A stretch of DNA of 64,000 nt from positions 310,001-374,000 of the forward strand of contig JALQCY010000004.1 in NCBI GenBank assembly GCA_023241745.1, in the 5' to 3' direction. The translations under genes were made by a program, and so were the position numbers. Source of the DNA: Isoptericola peretonis. GTDB lineage: Bacteria > Actinomycetota > Actinomycetes > Actinomycetales > Cellulomonadaceae. Positions 33,955-42,694 of the stretch are shown one piece after another; positions within the stretch are counted from its first letter, which is position 1, and every line of letters starts with the position of its first letter. The notes under the pieces are model-generated. The model searched no databases, was not told the origin of the DNA, and saw only the letters and a list, made by a program, of their open reading frames with translations.

Positions 33955-34068
33955 AGAACCCAGACCGCCGAGATAGAGAAGCGTCTCGCCGAGATAGAGA
34001 GGGACGGACCGCACCTCGTGCGGTCCGTCCCTCTCTATCTCGGCGAGACGCTTCTCTATCTCGGCGGT
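33945..34068. repeat. Composite repeat B2: phased GAGATAGAGA units (family B)
   Basis: Three direct 21-bp units start at 33945, 33966 and 33987, and the last two are mirrored in a perfect 51-bp inverted repeat (33964-34014 with 34018-34068) around CTC. The outer half is made of the GAGATAGAGA units and the inner half is GGGACGGACCGCAC with its complement. The pdtaS stop codon TAG is within the first unit, and the whiB1 stop is 5 bp beyond the far end. The design matches B1 at 21658. Confidence 0.92.
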
Positions 34069-34072
34069 GCCG

Positions 34073-34321
34073 TCAGCCCGCGCGGCGGGCGCGGGCGGTG
34101 CGGCGCTTGAGCGCGCGGCGCTCGTCCTCGCTCATGCCGCCCCAGACGCCGGCGTCCTGTCCGGACTCGATGGCCCACTTGAGGCACGTGTCGACGACGT
34201 CGCAGCGACGGCAGACGGCCTTCGCCTCCTCGATCTGCAGGAGGGCGGGGCCGGTGTTGCCGATGGGGAAGAAGAGCTCAGGGTCCTCGTCGAGGCAGGC
34301 GGCCTTGTGGCGCCAGTCCAT
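34073..34321 (-). CDS. whiB1: WhiB1-type iron-sulfur transcription factor
   Basis: An 82-residue Wbl protein. Four cysteines, Cys9, Cys37, Cys40 and Cys46 (CRRCDVVDTC), bind a [4Fe-4S] cluster, and GVWGG is the turn before the basic C-terminal tail ERRALKRRTARARR. WhiB1 is essential in mycobacteria, binds the main sigma factor and senses nitric oxide. GAGGAG precedes the ATG. Its pairing with pdtaS is conserved with M. tuberculosis. Confidence 0.95.
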   Translation of the reverse strand: MDWRHKAACLDEDPELFFPIGNTGPALLQIEEAKAVCRRCDVVDTCLKWAIESGQDAGVWGGMSEDERRALKRRTARARRAG

Positions 34322-34431
34322 GTCATCTCCTCGGTGCAGTGAACCCGGTTCCGAGGTGGGGGCGCGTCGAGGCGCGCCCGTCCGGGTCCGGTGGGTGGGG
34401 GGTGCGGAATCTGCTGTCCAGCGTCACACCT

Positions 34432-34447
34432 CGTGAAGCGCCGCACA
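34432..34447. promoter_or_regulatory. CRP-like site upstream of whiB1
   Basis: CGTGAAGCGCCGCACA fits the actinobacterial CRP pattern GTG(N8)CAC with symmetric flanks, 111 bp before the whiB1 start. In M. tuberculosis whiB1 is a known CRP target. In the same gap (34322-34536) ATGAAGC and GCTTCAT form an inverted repeat at 34474-34493. Confidence 0.45.
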
Positions 34448-34452
34448 AGGGG

Positions 34453-37400
34453 TTACCAGGAAGTTTCTCGCGCATGAAGCGTGAGTGCTTCATCACACTG
34501 TCGTGAAACCGCAGGTCGCACGTATTCTGACGTGTCATGCCCCCTGCTGTCACCCCCTCGTCCGAAGCCGATGGTGCTCCTGAGGCGTCCCGGCCGCCGG
34601 GCCTGCGGGTCGTCGCGGCAGGGATCGGCGTCGAGGTGCTGCTTCTTGTCGCCGCCGCCGGTTTGGTCGGTGTCGAGCTCGTGCGCGGTGCCACTCTCAG
34701 CGTAGCCGTGAGCGTCTTCCTCGTGCTGTTCGCCCTCGGGCTCGCCTGGCTCCTCGTCGTCGCGTGCCGCACTCTCTGGGCGGGCCGCCGGGGCGGGCGC
34801 GCACCCATCGTGGTGTGGCAGATCATGCAGGGGCTCACCGGGATCAGCCTGCTCAGCTCGGGCGCGACCTGGGCCGTGCTGGGCGGCGTCGGGCTCCTCG
34901 TGGTGGCGGCCGCGGTGCTCGTCGCCGTGATGTCGCGCCGCGTGGTCGAGGCGACCTCCGGCTGACCGCTGAACGGTCGACCGCTCGCTGGCCGGCCGCT
35001 CGCCGGCCGGCCGTTGCGCGGCCTCCGCCGGCCGCGCCACCTGGATGGCCCTGACGAGCCCTGACTGCACGAGAGCCCCACGTCCGGGACGCGCCGGCCC
35101 GGGGTCGACGGCGTCGGCCAGCGACACCCCGAGCGCGTCGTCCGCCCCTCGCTCGCCGGGATGCAGCACCACGCCCGTGCGCCTGGCCCGCAGCTCCGCG
35201 AGGGCGCCCCGGTGAGCGAGGGCGGTCCCGGTCGTGGTCGACGACGCGACGAGCGGCCGCCCGTCGTCGAGCAGCGCCGTCAGACGGTCGGCCTCGAGGG
35301 GGAGCTGCTGGGTGAGGGCGTCCAGGTCGTCCACCACGAGCACGCCCGGCGCCAGCGAGCCGACGAACGCGCCCCACGTGGCAGGGGACGGGGACACGGC
35401 CGGGACGGCCCCGGCGTCGGCACGCAGCGCGGCGTCGCGGGAGACGACGCCGGCGAGCCGCCCGGCGGCCGCGAGGCGTCGGGTGACGACGCGCAGCACC
35501 GTGGTGCGGCCGCTGCCCCGCGGCCCCGTGACCAGGGCGCCCCGGCTCACGTCGAGGCCCACCGGCGCCGCGTCGTCGCCGCCGACGCCGACCGGGACCA
35601 CGATCTCGTCGCCCGACGGGGCGTCGTCGCCGCCGACGCCGACCGGGACCACGATCTCGTCGCCCGACGGGGCGTCGTCGCCGCCGACGGTGCGGACGTG
35701 GGCGCCGTCGAGGTCGTGCTCCTCGACCGTCGCGGGGAGCGCGCGCACGACCGGCGGTGGCTGCGGCGGCACCGCCCGGGCGGCCTGGCGCGCGCCCGCA
35801 GGCGCAGCGGCTCCGTCGTCCCCGGCGGCGCCGTCGTCCAGCAGCACCTGGCACAGGAGCTGCTCGCGACCCAGCCAGCCCGCGCGCCCCGGTGGCCCGC
35901 CGCGGCCGGCGAGCTCAGGCGGGGCGCCGAGCACCACGTCGGCGTGAGCCTCGCGGCCCAGCAGCACCAGTCGCGGACCGGTGCGGGAGGCCAGCCCGCC
36001 CAGCATCGCGCCGTCGGACGCGAGGGCGAACGCGACACCGGGAACCGCGAGGGCCCGTGCGAGGGGGTCCCACGGGTCGGGACCGGTCAGCGCGGCACGC
36101 AGCTCTTCCACCCCGTCGACCACCACGAGCGCCGGTACCGTGGCCGGCCGCTCCGTGAGCAGGCGCAGGAGCCGCGCCGCGCGGCGGGGCGACCGTGGGC
36201 CGGCGAGCGTGCCGAAGCCCGGCCGCTCCGCGAGGGCGGCGAACCGGGAGAGCGCCGCGGGGGGTGCGAGGGCGTGCACGTGCCAGCCCTGGGCGAGCGC
36301 GCCCCGCGCCACCGTCACCAGCGTCGTCGTGCGTCCCGAGCGGGCCCGCCCGACGACACCCAGGTGGCCGTCCCGCGGGTCCCAGCGCAGCAGCGTGCGG
36401 CGCTGGCGGTCCTGGTCGTCGCCGAGCGCGACGGGCAGGCCGCGACCGGCATCGACCCGCGGGAGGTCGACGTCGCCCGGCCGGACGCTGTCGGGCAGCG
36501 GCGGCAGCCAGGGCGCCGGGCCCGGCCTCAGACCGCGCGCCTCGGCGGCGTCGCACGCCGCGGACACGAGCTCCTCCACCGCCCCCGACGAGGCGGGCCG
36601 GACGTCGTCGCGCCGGGCACCCGCCACGGACGCCGGTGGCGCTCCCCACGCCGGGGCGCGTCGGATCGAGGCCCCGACCGCCGGTCTGCCGGCGGCGTGC
36701 GCGCACTGCAGCGCCACCGGAGGCGCGGCGCCGCACCGCAGCACCGCGCGGCCGGGAAGGCCGGGCGGGATCCGGGCGGCCGCGGCGGTCTCCACCACGT
36801 CCAGCGAGTCCGCGGCGTCCACCACCCGCAACGCGAGCCGCGCCGACACGTTCGCCCGGACGTCGGCGCTCACGGCGCCCGCCGGGCGCTGCGTGGCCAG
36901 GACGAGGTGCACCCCCAGCGACCGCCCCAGCGCCGCGACGCGCAGCAGTCCGGGCAGGAAGTCCGGCAGGTCGTCGGCCAGCGCCCGGAACTCGTCCACC
37001 ACGACCACCAGCCGGGGCGGCGCGTCGGGAAACCCTGCCGGCAGCGCGGCCAGGTCGGAGACCCCGTGGCGCGCCAGCGTCCGTTCGCGCCGGTGCAGCT
37101 CGGCACGCAGACCGGCCAGCGCGCGGCCGGCCAGCCCGGGGTCGAGGTCGGTCACCTGGCCGACCACGTGCGGCAGCCGCCCGCACGCGCCGAACGACGC
37201 GCCGCCCTTGAAGTCGACCAGCGCCAGCGCGAGGTCGCGCGGCGACCGTCGGGCGGCGAGCCCCAGCACCAGGGACTGCAGCAGCTCGGACTTGCCCGCG
37301 CCGGTGGTGCCCGCGACCAGCAGGTGCGGGCCGTCCGCCACCAGGTCGAACAGCACGTCGCCACCCCGCACGTCACGGCCGAGCGGCACCGCCCAGCCCT

Positions 37401-39207
37401 CCGCGGCGTCCCACGACGCGCCGGGGTCGGTCGGGTCGTGGAGCAGCCCGACCAGGGGGACCGCGTCAGGGAGCCGAGGGTCCGCGGGGTCTCCCGTGTC
37501 GTCGCCGTGGTCGCCCGGAGGCGCCCCGTCGACGGTCGCGGCGTCCAGCGAGCCCAGCGAACGGCGCAGCCGCGCCAGGCCCGCGACGAGACGCGCCGCG
37601 CGCTCCGCCCAGTCCTCGGTGACCCCGACGAGCATCGCGGTCCTCGCCGAGCCGTCGGGAGCGGACCGCCGCACCTCGGTGCCCCGGACCCGCCACGTCG
37701 TGCGGCACCAGGCGGGGACGGGAGCGCCGTCCGGCAGGCACAGGAGCACCGCCCCACGGCGGCGCAGGATCTCGTCGCGCCGGTCGGCGTCCACGACCGT
37801 GCCCCCGTCGACGGTGGCCTCGGGCAGGTCGACGACCAGCACCGGAGGTCCGCCGCCAGGCAGCCAGCGACACCACGACCAGGCCTCGGACGCGCCCGCG
37901 ACCTCGACCGACGCGCCGGCCGAGGCGAGCTCCGCCACCATCGAGCGTGCGACGGCGAGGACGTCCGTGCGGGGGCCGACGACCGCGATCGCCCCGTCGG
38001 GCACGAGCTGCGCGACGGCCCGCGCCGGGCCGGCCGGTCCTGTGCCGGGACCGCCGGCGAGCAGACCCCCGGCCGCGTCGACCCCGGCCCGTGCACCCGT
38101 GCGCGCCCCGCCGGCGGCCCTCTCGACGGCGGCGGCCCACGCGCCGTCGGAGGCCTGGTGCGCAGCGAGGAGCCGGGCCAGCAGCGGGCCCGGAGCGTCG
38201 CCCACCACGCGGACGGGCGTGGCGCCACGGCCGGAGGTGCCGGTCGGGTCGGCGGCGTCGTGACCGGTCACGGCAGTGTTCCGTCGGCGCCGCGCGGCCA
38301 GGAGCTGGGGTACGAGCGCGGCGACGCCGAGCAGGGAGAACAGCGCGTACGCCGGCTGGCGCAGCACGGCCGCCAGCACGAGCGAGCCGACCACGGGCAG
38401 GGCCGCCGTGGCGAGCATCCCCGTGCCCGGCACCGCGGTGGCCCGTGCGGCGTCCTCCGGGGTATGGCCGGGGGCGGCGTCGAGCCAGGTCGCGACGTCT
38501 CCGGAGCGGTGCAGGGTCCATGAGCGCGACCCGTCCGGCCCGGCGAGCTCGAGACGCACCCCCGGCCGCCACCGGCGCGGGAGCCTCCCGACGCGCCGTG
38601 CGCGCCGTCCGGCCGGGGCGGCCGAGGGGACCATCCGTGCCGAGGCCCCGGCGGGCCCGCGCGCACGCACGGTGACCCGGTCCGGCCGGCGAGGATCGGC
38701 GCGCACGACGACCCGCGCCGACGACCCGGCCGGGCCGCCGCGGTCGCCGACCAGCGTGATGACGGAGCCGACGGAGCCGACGGAGCCGACGGAGCCGACG
38801 GAGCCGACGGAGCCGACGGTGAGCGGGAGCGTCGAACCTGCCGCGGCGCCGTCCGCGCCGGCGACGAGCCACGGCCCGTCGAGGACGGGACGATCGCGGT
38901 CGCCGGGACCGCGACGACCCGAGCCCGGCCCGCGCCGACCCGCCTCGGGCCGCAGCGTGAGGACCGCCCCCGGCAGGAGCGGTCGGTCCCCGACGACGTC
39001 GGCGTCGGCCACGGGCACGGCGTCGGCCAGCAGCGGCGCGTGCCGCAGCTCGGGTCGGCGCAGGAGGGTCGCGAGCTCCGCCCGGCAGGCGCCCAGCCGT
39101 GCCCCGGCGGGCAGCAGCACGTCCTCGCCGGGGTGCACGGTGACGCGCACGTCCCCCGCGCCCTGGGCCCGGGGGACGACAGGAGCGGGCACCGTGGAGG
39201 TCGACAT
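34453..39207 (-). CDS. FtsK/SpoIIIE-type ATPase, EccC-like, orphan
   Basis: A very large protein, 1584 residues as the frame reads and about 1380 if it ends after its last domain. An N-terminal FHA/ubiquitin-like part is followed by two membrane helices near residues 275-320. Three ATPase modules have P-loops VAGTTGAGKSELLQ, VVGRARSGRTTTLV and VTGPRGSGRTTVLR, and the first has the DExx box VVVVDEFRALADD. This is the layout of type VII secretion EccC, but no WXG100, EccB, EccD or MycP gene is near. The last 200 codons are antisense to the convergent gene and low in complexity. ATG 39207 has GGAGG only 2 nt upstream. Confidence 0.85.
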   Translation of the reverse strand: MSTSTVPAPVVPRAQGAGDVRVTVHPGEDVLLPAGARLGACRAELATLLRRPELRHAPLLADAVPVADADVVGDRPLLPGAVLTLRPEAGRRGPGSGRRGPGDRDRPVLDGPWLVAGADGAAAGSTLPLTVGSVGSVGSVGSVGSVGSVITLVGDRGGPAGSSARVVVRADPRRPDRVTVRARGPAGASARMVPSAAPAGRRARRVGRLPRRWRPGVRLELAGPDGSRSWTLHRSGDVATWLDAAPGHTPEDAARATAVPGTGMLATAALPVVGSLVLAAVLRQPAYALFSLLGVAALVPQLLAARRRRNTAVTGHDAADPTGTSGRGATPVRVVGDAPGPLLARLLAAHQASDGAWAAAVERAAGGARTGARAGVDAAGGLLAGGPGTGPAGPARAVAQLVPDGAIAVVGPRTDVLAVARSMVAELASAGASVEVAGASEAWSWCRWLPGGGPPVLVVDLPEATVDGGTVVDADRRDEILRRRGAVLLCLPDGAPVPAWCRTTWRVRGTEVRRSAPDGSARTAMLVGVTEDWAERAARLVAGLARLRRSLGSLDAATVDGAPPGDHGDDTGDPADPRLPDAVPLVGLLHDPTDPGASWDAAEGWAVPLGRDVRGGDVLFDLVADGPHLLVAGTTGAGKSELLQSLVLGLAARRSPRDLALALVDFKGGASFGACGRLPHVVGQVTDLDPGLAGRALAGLRAELHRRERTLARHGVSDLAALPAGFPDAPPRLVVVVDEFRALADDLPDFLPGLLRVAALGRSLGVHLVLATQRPAGAVSADVRANVSARLALRVVDAADSLDVVETAAAARIPPGLPGRAVLRCGAAPPVALQCAHAAGRPAVGASIRRAPAWGAPPASVAGARRDDVRPASSGAVEELVSAACDAAEARGLRPGPAPWLPPLPDSVRPGDVDLPRVDAGRGLPVALGDDQDRQRRTLLRWDPRDGHLGVVGRARSGRTTTLVTVARGALAQGWHVHALAPPAALSRFAALAERPGFGTLAGPRSPRRAARLLRLLTERPATVPALVVVDGVEELRAALTGPDPWDPLARALAVPGVAFALASDGAMLGGLASRTGPRLVLLGREAHADVVLGAPPELAGRGGPPGRAGWLGREQLLCQVLLDDGAAGDDGAAAPAGARQAARAVPPQPPPVVRALPATVEEHDLDGAHVRTVGGDDAPSGDEIVVPVGVGGDDAPSGDEIVVPVGVGGDDAAPVGLDVSRGALVTGPRGSGRTTVLRVVTRRLAAAGRLAGVVSRDAALRADAGAVPAVSPSPATWGAFVGSLAPGVLVVDDLDALTQQLPLEADRLTALLDDGRPLVASSTTTGTALAHRGALAELRARRTGVVLHPGERGADDALGVSLADAVDPGPARPGRGALVQSGLVRAIQVARPAEAAQRPAGERPASERSTVQRSAGGRLDHAARHHGDEHRGRHHEEPDAAQHGPGRARAEQADPGEPLHDLPHHDGCAPAPAARPESAARDDEEPGEPEGEQHEEDAHGYAESGTAHELDTDQTGGGDKKQHLDADPCRDDPQARRPGRLRSTIGFGRGGDSRGHDTSEYVRPAVSRQCDEALTLHARETSW
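34523..34528 (+). promoter_or_regulatory. -10 box of the 34537 membrane gene, leaderless type
   Basis: TATTCT ends 8 nt before the ATG at 34537. There is no Shine-Dalgarno. Confidence 0.55.
34537..34965 (+). CDS. Hypothetical four-helix membrane protein
   Basis: A 142-residue protein with four hydrophobic helices at about residues 22-45, 48-72, 85-105 and 108-130. A conserved-looking loop TLWAGRRGGRAPIVVWQIMQ lies between helices 2 and 3. Function unknown. It is divergent from whiB1. The open frame of the EccC-like gene on the other strand runs right through it; its hydropathy and leaderless promoter support this strand as coding. Confidence 0.75.
   Translation: MPPAVTPSSEADGAPEASRPPGLRVVAAGIGVEVLLLVAAAGLVGVELVRGATLSVAVSVFLVLFALGLAWLLVVACRTLWAGRRGGRAPIVVWQIMQGLTGISLLSSGATWAVLGGVGLLVVAAAVLVAVMSRRVVEATSG
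35570..35674 (-). repeat. 51-bp in-frame duplication in the EccC-like gene
   Basis: Two nearly identical 51-bp copies encode GDDAPSGDEIVVPVGVG twice, followed by a partial third copy (GGDDA). They form the linker before the third ATPase module. The exact copy edges are approximate. Confidence 0.85.
38762..38815 (-). repeat. Six 9-bp tandem repeats in the EccC-like gene
   Basis: Six perfect copies of ACGGAGCCG (plus-strand reading) encode a Gly-Ser-Val tripeptide repeat in the N-terminal domain. Such a tract is prone to gain or loss of whole units without a frameshift. Confidence 0.95.
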
Positions 39208-39266
39208 GACCTCCAGGGTGCCCGCCCCGGGCGGCCATCGGGGACGGCCTGTGGACAACCTCGGTG

Positions 39267-41903
39267 CTACTCGCTGGCGAGCGCCTCCACCGGCGACGTC
39301 CGGACCGCGGTGCGGGCCGGGGCGACGGACGCCACGAGCCCGGCGACGGCCGCCACGAGCAGCATGAGCAGCACGTCGCGCCACGGCACCACGATCACGG
39401 GCGTGCCCGCCCAGCCGAGCGCCGCGGCGGCGCCCGACCAGCCGTAGACCAGGCCGAGCAGCACGCCCAGCACCGCGCCCACGACGGCGATGAGCAGTCC
39501 CTCGACCGCGAGCATGCCGCGGAGCTGGCCCTTCGACAGCCCGATGGCCCGGAGGGTCGCGGACTCCCGACGCCGCTCGATGACCGACAGCGACAGGGTG
39601 TTCGCCACACCGATCAGCGCGATCACGACCGCCGCCGCGAGCAGCCCCACGACGATCCCCAGCGCGGTGTCGATGACCTGCTGGAAGCCGGCGCGCTCGA
39701 CCGCCGCGCCCATGACGTCGGCGGGCGCCTCGGTGTCGGCCACCGCGTCCTGGATGGTGGGGACGACGGACGCCGCGTCGCTCGGGTCGTCCAGACCGAC
39801 CCAGAGGCTCGTCACCGGGGCGTCGGCCGCGAGGGCGGTGAGGTCGTCCGGCATCACGAGGAGGCCGCTGTCCCGGAGGTCGGTGACCGCGGCTGTGACC
39901 TCCAGGGTCCCGTCGGGGCCCGTGAGCGTGAGGGCCTGTCCGTCGGTGATGCCCCAGACCTCGGAGAGCTCCTCCGGCACGACCGCCGTGCCCGCCGCGA
40001 GCGGGGTGACCATCTCGGTGCTGCGCAGCACCGAGGCCGCGTCCTCGGGGTCCACGGCCCGGACCGTGAGGGCCAGGCCCTCGTCGAGGCCGTCGCCGGC
40101 CACCTGCGCGGCCGTGGCGGGCGACTCCACCACGGTGGCCACGCCGGCGACGTCGCGCACGGTGTCCGCCAGGGTGCCGGGCACCGCCGGGACGGACCCC
40201 TCGCCGGCCGCGACGGCCGTGGGGTCGCTCGACAGGTCCGTGGAGACGGTGACGTCCACCGGGTAGCGGCCGTCGAGCTCGGCGTCCATGGTCACCCGGG
40301 CGCTCGCGGCGCCGGTCGACATCATGCCGACGAGGGTGACGCCGATGAGCAGGGCCGTGGACGTCGCGGCGGTGCGGCGCGGGTTGCGCAGCGTGTTCGC
40401 GGCCGCGAGCGTCGCCGTCGGGCCGGACATGCCGACCAGTCGCCCGGCGAGCGCCACCACGCGCGGCAGCCAGAACACCGCCCCGACCAGGACGCCGACG
40501 AACGACAGCACACCGCCGGCGACGGCGACCATGAGGCCCATGCTGGGCTCCTCGCCCACGGTGCTCACGGCGACGCCACCGCCCAGCAGGGCGAAGCCGA
40601 TCACGGAGACGAGGAGCGACAGGACCAGGCGCACGCGCCCGGCACCCCGGGCGGCCGAGGGCGCGTCCGCGGGACGCAGGGCCTCGAGCGGCGCGACACG
40701 GGTCGCGGCACGGGCGGGGGAGAGCGCGGCGACGAGCGTCACGAGGGTGCCGACCACGAGCGGGATCAGGACCACGGCCGGCGTGACGGTGACGGTCGCC
40801 GGCAGGGGGACGCCCAGGTCCATGCCGCGGCCGATCGCCAGCGCCGCCTGCCCCAGGCCGACGCCGGCCGCCAGGCCGGCCGCCGACGACAGCAGGCCGA
40901 GCACGGCCGCCTCGAACAGCACCGAGCGTCGCAGCTGCCCCTTGTCCGCCCCGACGCAGCGCAGGAGGGCGAGGGTGCGGGTGCGCTGGGCGACCAGCAC
41001 CTGGAACGTGTTCGCGATGACGAGCGCGGCGACGAGCAGCGCGACGGCGGCGAAGACCAGCACGAACGTCGTGAAGATGACGTTGTCACCGCCGGTCATC
41101 TCGTTCGCGACGGACTCGGCGTGCTCCTCGGGGGTCACGACCTTGAGGTCGGTCGTGCCCGCGCCCGCCGCCGCGGCGGCGTTGGTGAGAGCGCCGGTGA
41201 TGGACGTCCGGGCGGCCTCGACGTCGGCGGCGTCGTCGAGCGTCACGAGCATCGTGGTCGGTTCGACGGCCTCCTCGCCGGGGGCGCGCAGGTCGTCCTC
41301 CCAGCCGGCGACGTCCGCCGCCGGGGCGACGGCCGCGCCGCCCTGCATCGAGTACGCGCCGTAGGGGTCGGTGAGCGTGCCGGAGACGGTGAGCTGCTCC
41401 CGGACCTCGGTCCAGGCGTCCTCGTCGGACTCCTGGTCGCCCTCGAGGACGTTGCGCACGAGGGTGACGGAGTCGCCGGGGGCGGCGCCGAGGCGCTCGG
41501 CGACGTCGGTCGGCAGCGCGATCTCGCCGGAGGCCTCGGGCAGGGTGCCGTCGGCGACCTCGAGCGGCAGCACGCTCGTGTCGGTCGGCTCGGCCAGGAC
41601 GCCCTGGAAGATCGTGCGGCTGCCGGCCTCGAGCTGCTGGTACGACATGAGCTGCGGGTCGGCGGTGGCCACGCCGTCGGCGCCGCGCACCGCGTCCAGG
41701 ACGGCGTCGTCCGCGGGGATCCCGCGGACGACCAGGTCGGCGCCCGTGAACTGGGCGGCGATCGAGTCGTAGGTGGTGCGGGTGATGACGTTGCCCGCGA
41801 GCAGGGTGATCGCCACGAAGGCGGTGCCGATGACGATCGCGAGGCCGGCGGCGGCGAGCCGGCCGGCGCTGCGGCGCATCTGCGACAGGGTGAGGCGGAT
41901 CAT
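39267..41903 (-). CDS. FtsX-like ABC transporter permease
   Basis: An 878-residue permease with the double FtsX/MacB arrangement. A first helix (LAAAGLAIVIGTAFVAITLL) is followed by a large extracytoplasmic domain and a three-helix FtsX module (VFAAVALLVAALVIANTFQV, QRTRTLALLRCVGA). A fourth helix, a second extracytoplasmic domain and a second FtsX module follow (VVIALIGVANTLSLSVIERR). Such exporters act on lipids, peptides or lipoproteins rather than small solutes. It overlaps its ATPase gene by 4 bp. The substrate is unknown. Confidence 0.93.
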   Translation of the reverse strand: MIRLTLSQMRRSAGRLAAAGLAIVIGTAFVAITLLAGNVITRTTYDSIAAQFTGADLVVRGIPADDAVLDAVRGADGVATADPQLMSYQQLEAGSRTIFQGVLAEPTDTSVLPLEVADGTLPEASGEIALPTDVAERLGAAPGDSVTLVRNVLEGDQESDEDAWTEVREQLTVSGTLTDPYGAYSMQGGAAVAPAADVAGWEDDLRAPGEEAVEPTTMLVTLDDAADVEAARTSITGALTNAAAAAGAGTTDLKVVTPEEHAESVANEMTGGDNVIFTTFVLVFAAVALLVAALVIANTFQVLVAQRTRTLALLRCVGADKGQLRRSVLFEAAVLGLLSSAAGLAAGVGLGQAALAIGRGMDLGVPLPATVTVTPAVVLIPLVVGTLVTLVAALSPARAATRVAPLEALRPADAPSAARGAGRVRLVLSLLVSVIGFALLGGGVAVSTVGEEPSMGLMVAVAGGVLSFVGVLVGAVFWLPRVVALAGRLVGMSGPTATLAAANTLRNPRRTAATSTALLIGVTLVGMMSTGAASARVTMDAELDGRYPVDVTVSTDLSSDPTAVAAGEGSVPAVPGTLADTVRDVAGVATVVESPATAAQVAGDGLDEGLALTVRAVDPEDAASVLRSTEMVTPLAAGTAVVPEELSEVWGITDGQALTLTGPDGTLEVTAAVTDLRDSGLLVMPDDLTALAADAPVTSLWVGLDDPSDAASVVPTIQDAVADTEAPADVMGAAVERAGFQQVIDTALGIVVGLLAAAVVIALIGVANTLSLSVIERRRESATLRAIGLSKGQLRGMLAVEGLLIAVVGAVLGVLLGLVYGWSGAAAALGWAGTPVIVVPWRDVLLMLLVAAVAGLVASVAPARTAVRTSPVEALASE

Positions 41904-42694
41904 CGCGAGGCCACCGTCCGCAGCGCGTCCAGGCCCGCCAGGGCGGACTCCGGCGTCGGGTCGGTGATGTCGCCGGCGATCTTGCCGTCGGCGATCAGGA
42001 CCACGCGGTCGGCGTACGCGGCGGCCGCCGGGTCGTGGGTGACCATGATGATCGTGCGGCCGAGCTCGCGCACCGAGCGGCGCAGGAAGCTCAGCACCTC
42101 CGCGCCGGAGCGGGAGTCGAGGTTGCCGGTGGGCTCGTCCGCGAACACCACGTCGGGCTGGGCGATGAGGGCGCGGGCGATGGCGACGCGCTGCTGCTGG
42201 CCGCCGGACAGCTCGCTCGGGCGGTGGGTGAGCCGCTTGCTCAGGCCGAGCGTGTCGACGAGCGTGCCCAGCCACTGCTTGTCCACCGTGCCGCCCGCGA
42301 GCTCCACGGGCAGCGTGATGTTCTGCTCCGCCGAGAACATCGGCAGCAGGTTGAACTGCTGGAACACGAAGCCCACGCGGGTGCGGCGCAGCGCGGTGAG
42401 GGCCTTGTCGTTCAGGCCCGTCACCTCCGTCGAGCCGATGAACGCCTGACCGCTGGTGGCGCTGTCGAGGCCGGCCAGCAGGTGCATGAGGGTCGACTTG
42501 CCGGAGCCGGAGGGGCCCATGATCGCCGTGAAGCGACCGGCCGCGAAGTCGACGTCGACGCCGTCCAGGGCGCGCACCTGCGCCTCGCCACGGCCGTACG
42601 TCTTGGTCAGTGCGCGGGCCCGCACCGCGGGGGTGACGGTCGGTCGGGCGGCGGTGCCCTCGTCGGGGATCGGGACGTACACGGTCGTGTCCAC
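41900..42694 (-). CDS. ABC transporter ATP-binding protein (MacB/LolD type)
   Basis: A 264-residue ATPase with Walker A GPSGSGKSTLMHLLAGLD, a Q-loop in VGFVFQQFNLLP, the signature LSGGQQQRVAIARAL and Walker B VVFADEPTGNLDS. It pairs with the FtsX-like permease (ATGA overlap). GTG 42694 has GGAGAG at 5-6 nt; an upstream extension of 33 residues is unlikely. The gap 42695-42896 upstream holds its promoter region but no clear box was found. Confidence 0.95.
   Translation of the reverse strand: MDTTVYVPIPDEGTAARPTVTPAVRARALTKTYGRGEAQVRALDGVDVDFAAGRFTAIMGPSGSGKSTLMHLLAGLDSATSGQAFIGSTEVTGLNDKALTALRRTRVGFVFQQFNLLPMFSAEQNITLPVELAGGTVDKQWLGTLVDTLGLSKRLTHRPSELSGGQQQRVAIARALIAQPDVVFADEPTGNLDSRSGAEVLSFLRRSVRELGRTIIMVTHDPAAAAYADRVVLIADGKIAGDITDPTPESALAGLDALRTVASR

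Noticed and set aside
39264..42449. A 1061-codon plus-strand frame opposite the FtsX-like permease
   Set aside because: It is antisense to a clear membrane protein and ATPase and is rich in Asp/Gly/His/Arg without domains.
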